From CANHCC01 sp040381555 (GTDB taxonomy: Bacteria; Bacteroidota; Bacteroidia; J057; RFSG01): a stretch of DNA of 17,872 nucleotides. The translations under genes and the position numbers were made by a program. Under the pieces are notes generated by a model. It ran no database searches and was not told the DNA's origin. It worked only from the letters and a program-made list of their open reading frames with translations. This document shows positions 7,077 to 14,481 of this stretch, piece by piece (within the stretch, counting starts at the first letter, position 1; each line of letters begins with the position of its first letter). Where the stretch lies: positions 1 through 17,872 of the forward strand of contig JBEIHC010000057.1 in NCBI GenBank assembly GCA_040381555.1, written 5' to 3'.

Positions 7077-7735
7077 AGCCAGGCATCTCCAGGTTTTCGT
7101 TCTTTTAGAGTATGGATAGGATGGCCATAGGCAGTAACCGAATCCGGAATGTTTTTCAACACCAAAGAACCCGCTCCCACCACAACATCAGATCCTATCT
7201 GGATGGAGTGAATAATATTAGTACCCAGACCTATTACACTGGATTCACCAAGCCTAAGATTGCCACCTCCCACTACTCCCGGACCAAGGGTACAAAAGCT
7301 CCCAATGGTTGAATCATGTTCCAAAATGCTGCCCGACCCAATTAAGGTATGCGCACCAATATGACAATTATTTTGAATAATGGCACCACTTAAAATAACA
7401 CAACCTGGGTCGATTTGGGCAGTTGAATGAATTTGCACTCCATCTTGAATGAGCGTGTAGAATTCCAGCTCAGGTCTAAGGTTTTTAATTTTATTGAAAA
7501 CAGCTTTTCTGCGATAGGAATCCCCGATTGCAATCAGGCATTTTGTTTGGGTAGGTAGGGCCAGTTGGGGTAGGATAGAATCCTCTCCAAGCATAGGAAT
7601 AGAAGGGTATTGGCTCAATAGTTGACTATTAAGGTCTATTATGCCAAGTATCGTAATATTAGGTGCATCTGCCAAAATAGAAATAACCTGTTTAGCGTGG
7701 TCCCCTCCTCCAAAAACAAGAATATTTGTATTCAT
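7073..7735 (-). CDS. PglD/NeuD-family sugar O- or N-acyltransferase
   Basis: Two-domain acyltransferase of 220 residues. The N-terminal part (1-about 95) is a Rossmann-like nucleotide-sugar binding fold opening with the glycine motif GGGDHAKQV (residues 9-17). The C-terminal part (about 100-210) is a left-handed beta-helix made of hexapeptide repeats (for example CVILSGAIIQNNCHIG). His140 in ILEHDSTIG corresponds to the catalytic base of PglD. The C-terminus has the usual G-x-P turn of this family (YGHPIHTL). Enzymes of this kind acetylate amino-sugar nucleotides for surface glycans or protein glycosylation, using acetyl-CoA. It stands alone: no aminotransferase, epimerase or glycosyltransferase of a sugar pathway is near, so its substrate cannot be inferred. 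Its stop codon lies in repeat array A. Confidence 0.88.
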   Translation of the reverse strand: MNTNILVFGGGDHAKQVISILADAPNITILGIIDLNSQLLSQYPSIPMLGEDSILPQLALPTQTKCLIAIGDSYRRKAVFNKIKNLRPELEFYTLIQDGVQIHSTAQIDPGCVILSGAIIQNNCHIGAHTLIGSGSILEHDSTIGSFCTLGPGVVGGGNLRLGESSVIGLGTNIIHSIQIGSDVVVGAGSLVLKNIPDSVTAYGHPIHTLKERKPGDAWL

Positions 7736-7801
7736 TTTAACTGTACTATTTGTAGTAAATGTAGGTATTGCTGGGCGAAAATACCCATTATCAGAATAGG
7801 G

Positions 7802-7833
7802 TTCGGATTTATCATTTGAAATTCGTATATTTG
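7802..7833 (+). promoter_or_regulatory. Probable promoter of the secreted jelly-roll protein gene
   Basis: TATATTTG at 7826-7833 matches TAnnTTTG fully. A TTCG at 7802-7805, one base off TTTG, lies 20 bp upstream. A start near 7840 would leave about 10 bases before ATG 7852, which supports that start over the longer open frame beginning at 7768. Confidence 0.5.
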
Positions 7834-7851
7834 ACCTGTAAAATGGTGTTT

Positions 7852-9144
7852 ATGCGTATAATATCCTTAATTCTGGCGAGCTTATTTCCGATAATGATCC
7901 AAGCACAGGTTTGGCAAGAGAATTTTGATAATGGCTGTGCAAATGGATGTTCCGGTAACGGTTACACCAGTCTCAATGGAGTTTGGAATGTGACCAATAT
8001 TGGGGTAAATGGAGTAAATGCCAATCGCTGGTTTGTAAGTTGTGCTGAAGATGGATTCTTAGCAGCGCCTCCCTGTGCTAATACTTGCAGCAATCCTGCA
8101 CCAGGTAATGCCACTGCTCATATAGGAAATGTGAGTACCTCAACCGCTGCCTTTTTGATTTGCCCCGGAGGTGATTGCCGGGCTATTTATGATGACTCCA
8201 CTCCTGCAGAAGCCACTAGTATTCGATTAGAATCTCCTGTTATTTCTACCGTTGGTCTTACTTCAATTTCCTTGAGTATGATTTATTTTCTTGGAGGGGT
8301 AAATTGTACTTCTGACTATGCTGCAATTGAGTATCATGATGGAACCAGTTGGTCTGTTTTAGTCCCTTGCTTAGCACAAACGGTCAATAATTGTGCCCCC
8401 CCTCATAATGGAAGTTATAACTTAGCTTACACAGTAAATTTACCCGTCTCCGCCAATAATAATCCAGCCATTCGGATTGGATTTCGCTGGGAAAATGATG
8501 GAAACGGAACCGGAACCGACCCATCCTTTTCCATTGATAATCTTGTAATAACTAATGGAGGGTTGGCTGCGGATATTGAAGATTTTAAAGTGATGCCCCT
8601 GAATGAAGCTGTACAGTTGCGCTGGGTGGTTCGGGATGATGCCGGTATTGACCAGTTTGTACTCGAGCGTTCTCTTGATGGAAAGGAATTTACTGAGATA
8701 TCCGCTCTTTCTTCTCGAGATGGGAATAGCTCCAATATCGTGTACGAATGGCTGGATACCCGGCCATTAGGGGGTAAATCTTATTACCGGATTCGGCAAG
8801 AATATACAGGAGGGAAATCGACCTATACACATCCTCTGAGCGTTACCCGTTCTGAAGATAAAATCCTAAGTTTTGAATCTTCGAATATATTGGAAGCCAA
8901 TTCCCATCCAGAGGTTCAGATTTATTCCAATCAAAATAGAAAAGTATCCTGTCAATTGATTGACATGACCGGAAGAATGTTCCTTCATCAAGAGGAAATT
9001 TCCTTAAACCGTGGGTATAATGAGTTATCTTTAAGCAGGCAATCATTGAACCCAGGTTGGTATGTGCTCACAATAGCTAGTGCAGAGCTCACAGAAACAG
9101 GCTCAAGCATTACCCCTTTACGCATCCGTATTCGCATACAATAA
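7852..9144 (+). CDS. Secreted jelly-roll/FN3-like protein with type IX-like C-terminal domain
   Basis: Predicted exported protein of 430 residues. I start it at ATG 7852 because the Sec signal peptide begins there (residues 1-18, IMIQA before QVWQ) and a promoter lies just upstream; the longer open frame has no signal peptide at its end. ATG 7843 is an alternative. Residues about 20-230 form a beta-rich domain ending in SFSIDNLVIT, typical of MAM/concanavalin-like jelly rolls. It holds ten Cys, several in close pairs (CANGC, CANTC, CPGGDC), suggesting disulphides. Residues about 240-330 resemble the FN3-like module of Bacteroidota cell-surface proteins (FVLERSLDGKEF, then SYYRIRQEY). The last 80 residues resemble the type A sorting domain of the type IX system (QLIDMTGR, NPGWYVLTI, basic end RIRIRI), but the usual YPNP motif is missing. 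The function is unknown. Confidence 0.75.
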   Translation: MRIISLILASLFPIMIQAQVWQENFDNGCANGCSGNGYTSLNGVWNVTNIGVNGVNANRWFVSCAEDGFLAAPPCANTCSNPAPGNATAHIGNVSTSTAAFLICPGGDCRAIYDDSTPAEATSIRLESPVISTVGLTSISLSMIYFLGGVNCTSDYAAIEYHDGTSWSVLVPCLAQTVNNCAPPHNGSYNLAYTVNLPVSANNNPAIRIGFRWENDGNGTGTDPSFSIDNLVITNGGLAADIEDFKVMPLNEAVQLRWVVRDDAGIDQFVLERSLDGKEFTEISALSSRDGNSSNIVYEWLDTRPLGGKSYYRIRQEYTGGKSTYTHPLSVTRSEDKILSFESSNILEANSHPEVQIYSNQNRKVSCQLIDMTGRMFLHQEEISLNRGYNELSLSRQSLNPGWYVLTIASAELTETGSSITPLRIRIRIQ

Positions 9145-9150
9145 ATTAGG

Positions 9151-9654
9151 GTGAAGGCTTCATCCAAATTTCTGGAAATACAGCGATTTAGGCAGCCTTG
9201 GTTGTTGTTGTTAATGGCTGTTCCTGCATTGATTTTTATTTGGGGATTCGTGCAACAGATTGTTTTAGGTCAAGAATTTGGAAATCAGCCTATTTCAAAT
9301 CTTGGGTTAATTGGTGCCCTACTCACCTTTATCGCTTTATTTTGTTGGTTTATTTTTATTCTTCGTCTAGAGGTATCCGTGGATGAATTGGGAATTCATT
9401 ATCAATTCAAAGGAATTCATTGGAAGCAATATCATTTAAAATGGGAAGAAATAGAATCGGCAGAGGCAATTACCTATAAGCCTCTTCGAGAATATGGGGG
9501 GTGGGGAATTCGTTATGGATTTCATGGGAAAGCCTATTCTGTGAGTGGAAATAAGGGGATTCAAGTTCGTACGAAAGGGGGAGCACAGCTTTTATTTGGA
9601 ACGCTTCGGTCTGAAGATTTTTTTTCCACCCTCCGTCTTTATTTTCGCAATTGA
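9151..9654 (+). CDS. Small membrane protein with two transmembrane helices and a PH-like C-terminal domain
   Basis: I do not recognise a named gene. The 167-residue protein has a short basic N-terminus, two membrane helices (about residues 17-40 and 49-72) joined by a 10-residue loop, and a soluble tail of about 95 residues. The tail has alternating hydrophobic strands, with a WEEIESAEAI segment and an aromatic, glycine-rich stretch (EYGGWGIRYG). This layout resembles small bacterial proteins with a membrane-attached PH-like fold; that is inference from pattern only. The start is GTG at 9151, six bases after the stop of the secreted-protein gene, so it is most likely co-transcribed with it. 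There is no other good start nearby, since the first in-frame ATG falls inside the first helix. Confidence 0.65.
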   Translation: MKASSKFLEIQRFRQPWLLLLMAVPALIFIWGFVQQIVLGQEFGNQPISNLGLIGALLTFIALFCWFIFILRLEVSVDELGIHYQFKGIHWKQYHLKWEEIESAEAITYKPLREYGGWGIRYGFHGKAYSVSGNKGIQVRTKGGAQLLFGTLRSEDFFSTLRLYFRN

Positions 9655-9736
9655 GAAAATCTGGGATGAAATTGGAATAGGAGGGTTGAAAAATGCTCAG
9701 TAACTTTACCTAACAATCAGAAACAAAATCAACAAC

Positions 9737-12196
9737 ATGGCTAAGAAAGCAGGCAGTAATGCCTCCACTGGGATGAATTCCGGACTTACAATAGGTTTGC
9801 CGGAGTATATATCCAACTACGCAGTCTATATTTATTTAGGGCTCGCTATGCTTGCTTCCTGGATTCTATTTCAGGATTATTTGGTTGGTAAATATATTTA
9901 TTTGTTTAAGGATATTGGCAGTGATTCCGTCAACTTTAATTATCCTCAATGGATGTATCTCAATGAATACTGGAATACCCAATCAGAAACAGGCTGGAGT
10001 TTTCGACAAGGCATGGGTCAAAATTATTATGGGGTGGGGCCCGCATTTGGTTTGGGTCTGATGGGGCCATTTGCTCTCATGATATCCTGGTTTAGTCCCG
10101 AACAAATTCCATACATGATTATTTGGTTTGAAGTGATTAAGATGGTATCCGGAGGTTTAATTTTCTTTTATTTTCTTCGAGTATCTGGACATAAGCCTTT
10201 AGCGAGTATTACGGGGGGATTGTTATTTGCCTTTTCCGGATACATGGTTTTGGGCAGTGGGTGGACAGGTTTTTCCATGGAGGCATTGGCAGTTGCTTTT
10301 TTATTGTTTGCAACAGAAAAATTGTTGTCTCAAAAAAATTATTTCTGGTTCTCGCCGGCATTGGCTTATTTGGTCATACTCCAACCTTTTTACTTAATGC
10401 CTTGGGGGATTTTTATGTTTGCCTATTTTCTCTACCGTTTTTATATTTTGTATGGATTAAATTATAAAGAGCTTATTCGGACAGTTCTAATTTTATCCGG
10501 GCTATCCATTATTGGATTGCTCATGAGTGCATTTTATTCAGTGAGTGTCTTACAAATTATGCTGGAAAGTCCTAGGGGGGGGGGAGCATCCTCCTATGCC
10601 GATATGCTGAGTAAGCAAGGGTTACTGGATTTATACCCTTCGGCTGGCATTCATTATTTGACTGTAATTTATCGCTTGTTTTCAAATGATTTAGTAGGAG
10701 GAGGCTTAGCGAATTTTAAAGGTTGGAATAATTACCTTGAAGCCCCTATTTTCTATGGGGGATTAATTACCTTGCTTCTATTTCCTCAAACATTAAGTCG
10801 GTTTCGCGAAAAAGAAGGTATCGCTTATGTTTTTCTTTTTATCGCATTTTTAATACCGGTTATTTTTCCTTGGTTTCGTTTTGCCTTCTGGGGATTTACA
10901 GGAGATTATTACCGTACATTTTCACTCTGTTTTGTTTTGGTATTACTGCTAGGAGCTATGCAGGCCTTGTCTTTAATTGAGCAAACTGGAAAATTAAATA
11001 TAGCTTGGTTACTGGGTGCTTTAGGTTTTTGGCTCTTGCTTTTATATTTTCCATTTGATTTAAGCAAAACAATTCTAGAAAAAAATATTCGCAGTCAGGT
11101 AACCTTGTTTTTAGTGGTGGAAGTAGTCAGCTTATTTCTGCTTACTCGCCCTCAGACAAGACCTTGGGCGATTCAACTGTCTTTACTGGTTCTCGTAGAA
11201 TTAATTGTACTCGGTTTGCCCACTGCCAATAAACGGGATATGGTAAAAGGTAAAGACCTTGATGCCCGAATTGCGTATAATGATTACACGCGAGAAGCAA
11301 TGCAATTTGTCGAGAATCGGGAAAAAGGATTCTATCGTGTCGCCAAAGATTATGCTTCCGGTCCTGCCTATCACTCCAGCTTAAATGATGCTTTAGTTCA
11401 GGGATTCATGGGCACTTCCTGTTACTATTCCTTTAATCAAAAGTACTATATTGAATTCTTAACTTCTGTAGGATTAGTGGATAGTAAAAATGAATTTTCT
11501 ACCCGCTGGGCTCAGGGATTAAATAATAGGCCTCTTTTATTAACCATGGCAGGCAGCCGCTATACCTTGCATAAAGGGGGGAATCCCTATCTATATGGAT
11601 TTGGCTATGATTCTCTTACTTTGGTTCAAGATGTGAGTGTGTTTAGAAATCGTTTTGCCTTGCCTTTTGGAGTTGTCTATCATCAGTGGATTTCCGCTAA
11701 AGATTTTGAAGGCTTAAGCCAGTTTATTAAAGACAAAACAATGTTGAGCGCTGTTGTGCTACAAGAGAATGAAATGAAATATTCAGAAGGCATGAAGCCC
11801 TATTCACTGACCGATACTGCTGCTCAATTTACCTTTGAATTATATCAAGCCCTAACGGATAGTTTAAAAGCAGATTCCCTAGCGCTCAGTACTTATTCTG
11901 AAAATGCTTTATCTGGATCTGTGCGCAGCCGTGGCCCTGGTATTTTGATGCTCCCAATGTCTTTTGATCAAGGCTGGAAAGTGCAAGTAGATGGTGCCGA
12001 AGCCCAGTTAATAAAAGTACATAATGGTCTAAGTGGAGTTTCTTTATCAGAGGGCAATCATACTATTGAGTTGAGATATGAAGTTCCGTATTTAGCAATG
12101 GCTCGTATGGGCAGCGGTGTAGGCTTGGGTATTTATTTAATTGGATTGATTGGCTTTGTCGTTTGGAATAGAAAGCGCAAAGACGAAAATGAATAG
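9737..12196 (+). CDS. YfhO-family multi-pass membrane protein (GT-C-like)
   Basis: Large membrane protein of 819 residues. After a short Ser/Gly-rich N-terminus come about 12-13 transmembrane helices (about residues 28-500). An extracytoplasmic region follows (about 510-780), then a final helix (about 790-810) and a basic end (RKRKDE). The YfhO family is recognised by the terminal soluble motif: FDQGWKVQVDGAEAQL, an N-G-L-S-G-V turn and HTIELRYEVPYL. The first large loop (FKDIGSDSVNFNYPQW) is the acidic loop shared with GT-C glycosyltransferases. YfhO relatives transfer sugars from lipid carriers to surface polymers in Gram-positive bacteria; the role in Bacteroidota is not established. A run of ten G (10575-10584) encodes Arg280-Gly283 in frame. 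A lone TAACTTTA (9701-9708) is the only promoter-like match upstream. Confidence 0.85.
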   Translation: MAKKAGSNASTGMNSGLTIGLPEYISNYAVYIYLGLAMLASWILFQDYLVGKYIYLFKDIGSDSVNFNYPQWMYLNEYWNTQSETGWSFRQGMGQNYYGVGPAFGLGLMGPFALMISWFSPEQIPYMIIWFEVIKMVSGGLIFFYFLRVSGHKPLASITGGLLFAFSGYMVLGSGWTGFSMEALAVAFLLFATEKLLSQKNYFWFSPALAYLVILQPFYLMPWGIFMFAYFLYRFYILYGLNYKELIRTVLILSGLSIIGLLMSAFYSVSVLQIMLESPRGGGASSYADMLSKQGLLDLYPSAGIHYLTVIYRLFSNDLVGGGLANFKGWNNYLEAPIFYGGLITLLLFPQTLSRFREKEGIAYVFLFIAFLIPVIFPWFRFAFWGFTGDYYRTFSLCFVLVLLLGAMQALSLIEQTGKLNIAWLLGALGFWLLLLYFPFDLSKTILEKNIRSQVTLFLVVEVVSLFLLTRPQTRPWAIQLSLLVLVELIVLGLPTANKRDMVKGKDLDARIAYNDYTREAMQFVENREKGFYRVAKDYASGPAYHSSLNDALVQGFMGTSCYYSFNQKYYIEFLTSVGLVDSKNEFSTRWAQGLNNRPLLLTMAGSRYTLHKGGNPYLYGFGYDSLTLVQDVSVFRNRFALPFGVVYHQWISAKDFEGLSQFIKDKTMLSAVVLQENEMKYSEGMKPYSLTDTAAQFTFELYQALTDSLKADSLALSTYSENALSGSVRSRGPGILMLPMSFDQGWKVQVDGAEAQLIKVHNGLSGVSLSEGNHTIELRYEVPYLAMARMGSGVGLGIYLIGLIGFVVWNRKRKDENE
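10575..10584 (+). repeat. G10 homopolymer inside the YfhO-family gene
   Basis: Ten consecutive G encode the end of Arg280 through Gly283 in the YfhO-family protein. It is the longest G/C homopolymer in the window. Tracts of this length can gain or lose a base during replication, and they are also common sites of sequencing error. In the sequence given the reading frame is intact across it. Confidence 0.9.
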
Positions 12197-12354
12197 AGAT
12201 ATTTAAGTAGGGGTTCCGCAGGATATACAAAGTTGATACCGGGATGTCAACCCAGGTAAGGTACCACGGTTATATTCGCTGATGATGAAACTCTAGTACA
12301 TTCTGATGAACACCTCTTTAGACTCGGAATAAAAAATTTATACTTAGGAGTATT

Positions 12355-13530
12355 TTATTTCCCTGGAGTTTTTTTTCTTCTCTTTCCTTCGCGCAGAATT
12401 AACTCCAATTCTCGACCCGTTTGTCCTTTGATAGAAGTGTTTTCTTCTGCTCTCCTAAATAAATAGGGCAGTACGGATTTCACAGGGCCATAGGGTAAAT
12501 ATTTTGCTGTGGTGTACCCCGAAGCAGCAAGATTGTAAGAGATGTGATCGGACATCCCATATAATTGAGCGAATACGATGTGGGGATGATTGGGAGGAAT
12601 AGTGAATGCCTCCATTTTTTGGGTAATGAGCAGACAGCTGTTTTCATTATGAGTTCCGGCACACAGAGCAATCTCTTGAAGGTTCTCCAGACAATAAGCA
12701 CAAGCTGCATCATAATCTCTATCCGTAGATTCCTTATTTGCCTGCATCGGACTAGGATACCGATTGGTTTCTGCTCTTAGATTCTCTTTTTCTAGATAGG
12801 CTCCTCTCACGAGTTTAACCGCAACTATATAACCTTTGGATTGACTGCGTTGGTGTAATTCCTTCAAATAGCTTAAGCGATCATGCCGATATAATTGCAG
12901 CGTAGTATAAATAAGGGGCTTTTCCTGATTATGCCTCTCCATCAGGTTTTCACATCGGGTATCAATCCAATCTTGAAACCAGGACTCCTCGGCATCAAAA
13001 AAGACAGGAGTTTGAAATCGAACTGCAGCATGGGCAATATCCTCCATTCTTCGGATGATCCTTCTCTCCTCATCCTGCTCTTGAAAAGATAGTTCTATGC
13101 CAGATTGGATTTTAGTTAATAGTTCAATATTCCCTAAGCCTGAAACTTTGCAAGCAGTAAACGATACTTCTCTATGGGCTTTGCTGTGTTCTAGGGTGCG
13201 GATGATTTCATCTCTACACAGGTCAAAGCCTGTTTCATTTTTTTCTCCTTCAACGGAATAATCTAGAATGGTATTCACTCCGAATTCTTTGAGTTTTTTA
13301 GAACTCTTGATTGTTTGTTGAATGGATTCGCCTCCGCAAAACTGTTCAAAGAGAGTAGATCGAATGAGAGCCGTAACGGGTAATCCGGATTTAAGGGCAA
13401 AGTTGACCATTCCAGGACCTTTTTTTACCAGAAAGGGTACACTCATTAGGGAGAATATCCATTTAGATTTTCTGAGTTCAGCATGGGATTTATGGCGAAA
13501 CGCAATTTCTGTATTCTGGAATGAAAGCAT
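12355..13530 (-). CDS. Proline dehydrogenase, monofunctional
   Basis: FAD enzyme that oxidises proline to delta-1-pyrroline-5-carboxylate and passes electrons to the quinone pool, the first step of proline catabolism. At 391 residues it is a stand-alone PRODH-type protein without the P5C dehydrogenase half of PutA. Family motifs run in order along the barrel: LDYSVEG, the F-D-A-E strand, TLQLYRHD, VKLVRGAYLEKE, GTHNENS, AQLYGMSD, and KYLPYGPV followed by PYLFRRAEEN. The last block carries the arginine pair that binds the proline carboxylate in this family. The start is the first ATG of the frame. A TAATTTTG box at 13553-13560 lies about 23 bases upstream on the same strand. No P5C dehydrogenase or proline transporter is near. 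The end faces the YfhO gene across a 158-bp gap in which I see nothing firm. Confidence 0.93.
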   Translation of the reverse strand: MLSFQNTEIAFRHKSHAELRKSKWIFSLMSVPFLVKKGPGMVNFALKSGLPVTALIRSTLFEQFCGGESIQQTIKSSKKLKEFGVNTILDYSVEGEKNETGFDLCRDEIIRTLEHSKAHREVSFTACKVSGLGNIELLTKIQSGIELSFQEQDEERRIIRRMEDIAHAAVRFQTPVFFDAEESWFQDWIDTRCENLMERHNQEKPLIYTTLQLYRHDRLSYLKELHQRSQSKGYIVAVKLVRGAYLEKENLRAETNRYPSPMQANKESTDRDYDAACAYCLENLQEIALCAGTHNENSCLLITQKMEAFTIPPNHPHIVFAQLYGMSDHISYNLAASGYTTAKYLPYGPVKSVLPYLFRRAEENTSIKGQTGRELELILREGKRRKKTPGK

Positions 13531-13552
13531 ATATCGGAAGATAAACCAGGTA

Positions 13553-13560
13553 CAAAATTA
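13553..13560 (-). promoter_or_regulatory. Possible -7 box for proline dehydrogenase
   Basis: On the minus strand this reads TAATTTTG, a full match to TAnnTTTG, with a predicted start near 13545, about 15 bases before the ATG. There is no TTTG at the expected -33 position; ACCG occupies it (13580-13583), so the promoter is incomplete by the housekeeping consensus. Confidence 0.35.
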
Positions 13561-13624
13561 ATCGGGAATAATCAGTAAGCGGTAGTTTTGAGATTTTTAT
13601 ACGGAAAAAATAGTAACGCATTCG

Positions 13625-13692
13625 GGTTTACCGTAAACCGAGGTTTAGGGTAAACGGAGGTTTAGGGTAAACGGGGGTTTAGGGTAAACGGA
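13625..13692. repeat. Four-unit 17-bp palindromic tandem repeat (array C)
   Basis: Four units with a period of 17: GGTTTACCGTAAACCGA (13625), GGTTTAGGGTAAACGGA (13642), GGTTTAGGGTAAACGGG (13659) and the same as the second at 13676. Each contains GTTTA, three bases, then TAAAC, a perfect 5-bp inverted pair. In the first unit the symmetry extends to GGTTTAC-C-GTAAACC. On the minus strand the unit reads GTTTA-CCC-TAAAC followed by a C-rich linker, the same plan as the 18-bp arrays. It lies 4 bp beyond the lysozyme stop codon and about 95 bp upstream of the proline dehydrogenase start. Confidence 0.85.
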
Positions 13693-13696
13693 AATA

Positions 13697-14446
13697 TTAT
13701 CTAATCCTCATGGAATCTAATCCTGCCTTACTTCCATAGAATACATTGAAATCAACATAGCCCTTTATCCCTGGCACTTTGCCCTTATCACTGTGCTGCC
13801 AAAACTTCCAATGGAATTCATCACTCAACTGATATCTATAATAATGGGCAATCCAAAGTGGGTATTCCTCAAATTTCTTTAGTAGAATATTTCGATAAAA
13901 AGCCGGTCCACAATACAAGATGGGTTTTACTCCGCAGGATTTTTCAACTGTTTGAAGCCAGATTTTGACTTTCTCCTGAAGTTGTTTTCGGTTGAGTTTG
14001 CCCTGCTCCTCCACATCTAACATGGGCGGAAGATCCCCTTTTTCTAATTTTACCCGGGAAAGAAAATAGTTGGCTTGTTGCCTAGCATCTTTTGAAGGCT
14101 CAAAATAATGATAAGCGCCTCGTATTATTCCTGCCCGCTTGGATTCTACCCAATTTCGCTTAAAAGTTGTATCGGTTAGTTGGATGCCTTGGGTCGCCTT
14201 CATAAAAGCAAATCGTATCTGATGCTTGCCCTCTTTGGCTTTTGCAACTTCATCCCAGTCAATGGTCAATTGATATCTGGAAACATCAATGCCATGCACA
14301 CTATATCCATAAGGTAGATGGATATTGAATTGCCTTTTCTGAAAAATACGCATGGAGTTACAACCAGATTCCTTACTCGGAATAAGAAATAGACCCAAGA
14401 GGATTAGGACAATTAGTACAGGGAATATTTTCAGCAGTGAACGCAT
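13697..14446 (-). CDS. GH25-family lysozyme (N-acetylmuramidase), membrane-anchored
   Basis: Cleaves the beta-1,4 bond between N-acetylmuramic acid and N-acetylglucosamine in peptidoglycan. The N-terminus has one basic hydrophobic segment (residues 2-22), a signal anchor or uncleaved signal peptide, and the catalytic domain spans about 48-240. GH25 landmarks are in order: GIDVSRYQ with Asp54, RFAFMKATQG, GAYHYFEP, the D-x-E motif with Asp144 and Glu146 in PPMLDVEE, WIAHYY and FWQHSDKGKVPGIKG followed by V-D-F-N. The catalytic residues are therefore all present. I use ATG 14446; an in-frame TTG at 14455 adds three residues. In a Gram-negative cell this could remodel its own wall, attack competitors or digest prey; nothing nearby settles which. 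No immunity protein or secretion gene is adjacent. Palindromic arrays lie on both sides of the gene. Confidence 0.92.
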   Translation of the reverse strand: MRSLLKIFPVLIVLILLGLFLIPSKESGCNSMRIFQKRQFNIHLPYGYSVHGIDVSRYQLTIDWDEVAKAKEGKHQIRFAFMKATQGIQLTDTTFKRNWVESKRAGIIRGAYHYFEPSKDARQQANYFLSRVKLEKGDLPPMLDVEEQGKLNRKQLQEKVKIWLQTVEKSCGVKPILYCGPAFYRNILLKKFEEYPLWIAHYYRYQLSDEFHWKFWQHSDKGKVPGIKGYVDFNVFYGSKAGLDSMRIR

Positions 14447-14452
14447 TCGAAG

Positions 14453-14460
14453 CAAATTTA
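14453..14460 (-). promoter_or_regulatory. Possible -7 box for the lysozyme gene
   Basis: On the minus strand this reads TAAATTTG, a full match to TAnnTTTG, but it sits so close to ATG 14446 that the transcript would have almost no leader. The expected -33 position (14480-14483) reads ACCG on this strand, not TTTG, and overlaps the first unit of repeat array B. Confidence 0.3.
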
Positions 14461-14481
14461 CGGATACCTGAGAGAATACCG

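Noticed and set aside
7768..7851. Longer N-terminus for the secreted jelly-roll protein
   Set aside because: The extra 28 residues place the signal peptide internally and cross the predicted promoter at 7802-7833, so the ATG at 7852 is preferred.
12232..12251. GTTGA and TCAAC inverted pair followed by CCC in the YfhO/proline dehydrogenase gap
   Set aside because: It recalls the palindromic arrays, but it has a 10-nt core, occurs once and has no tandem copy, so chance is enough.
12340..12360. Terminator hairpin ATACT-TAGG-AGTAT followed by T-rich DNA after the YfhO gene
   Set aside because: The stem is only 5 bp and AT-rich, too weak to call an intrinsic terminator.
13625..13692. CRISPR array
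   Set aside because: Units are contiguous 17-bp repeats with no unique spacers, and no cas gene is near. The same holds for the 18-bp arrays.
13642..13692. Telomere-like GGTTTAGGG runs
   Set aside because: The similarity to TTTAGGG is incidental; the period is 17 and the symmetric GTTTA/TAAAC arms explain the sequence better.
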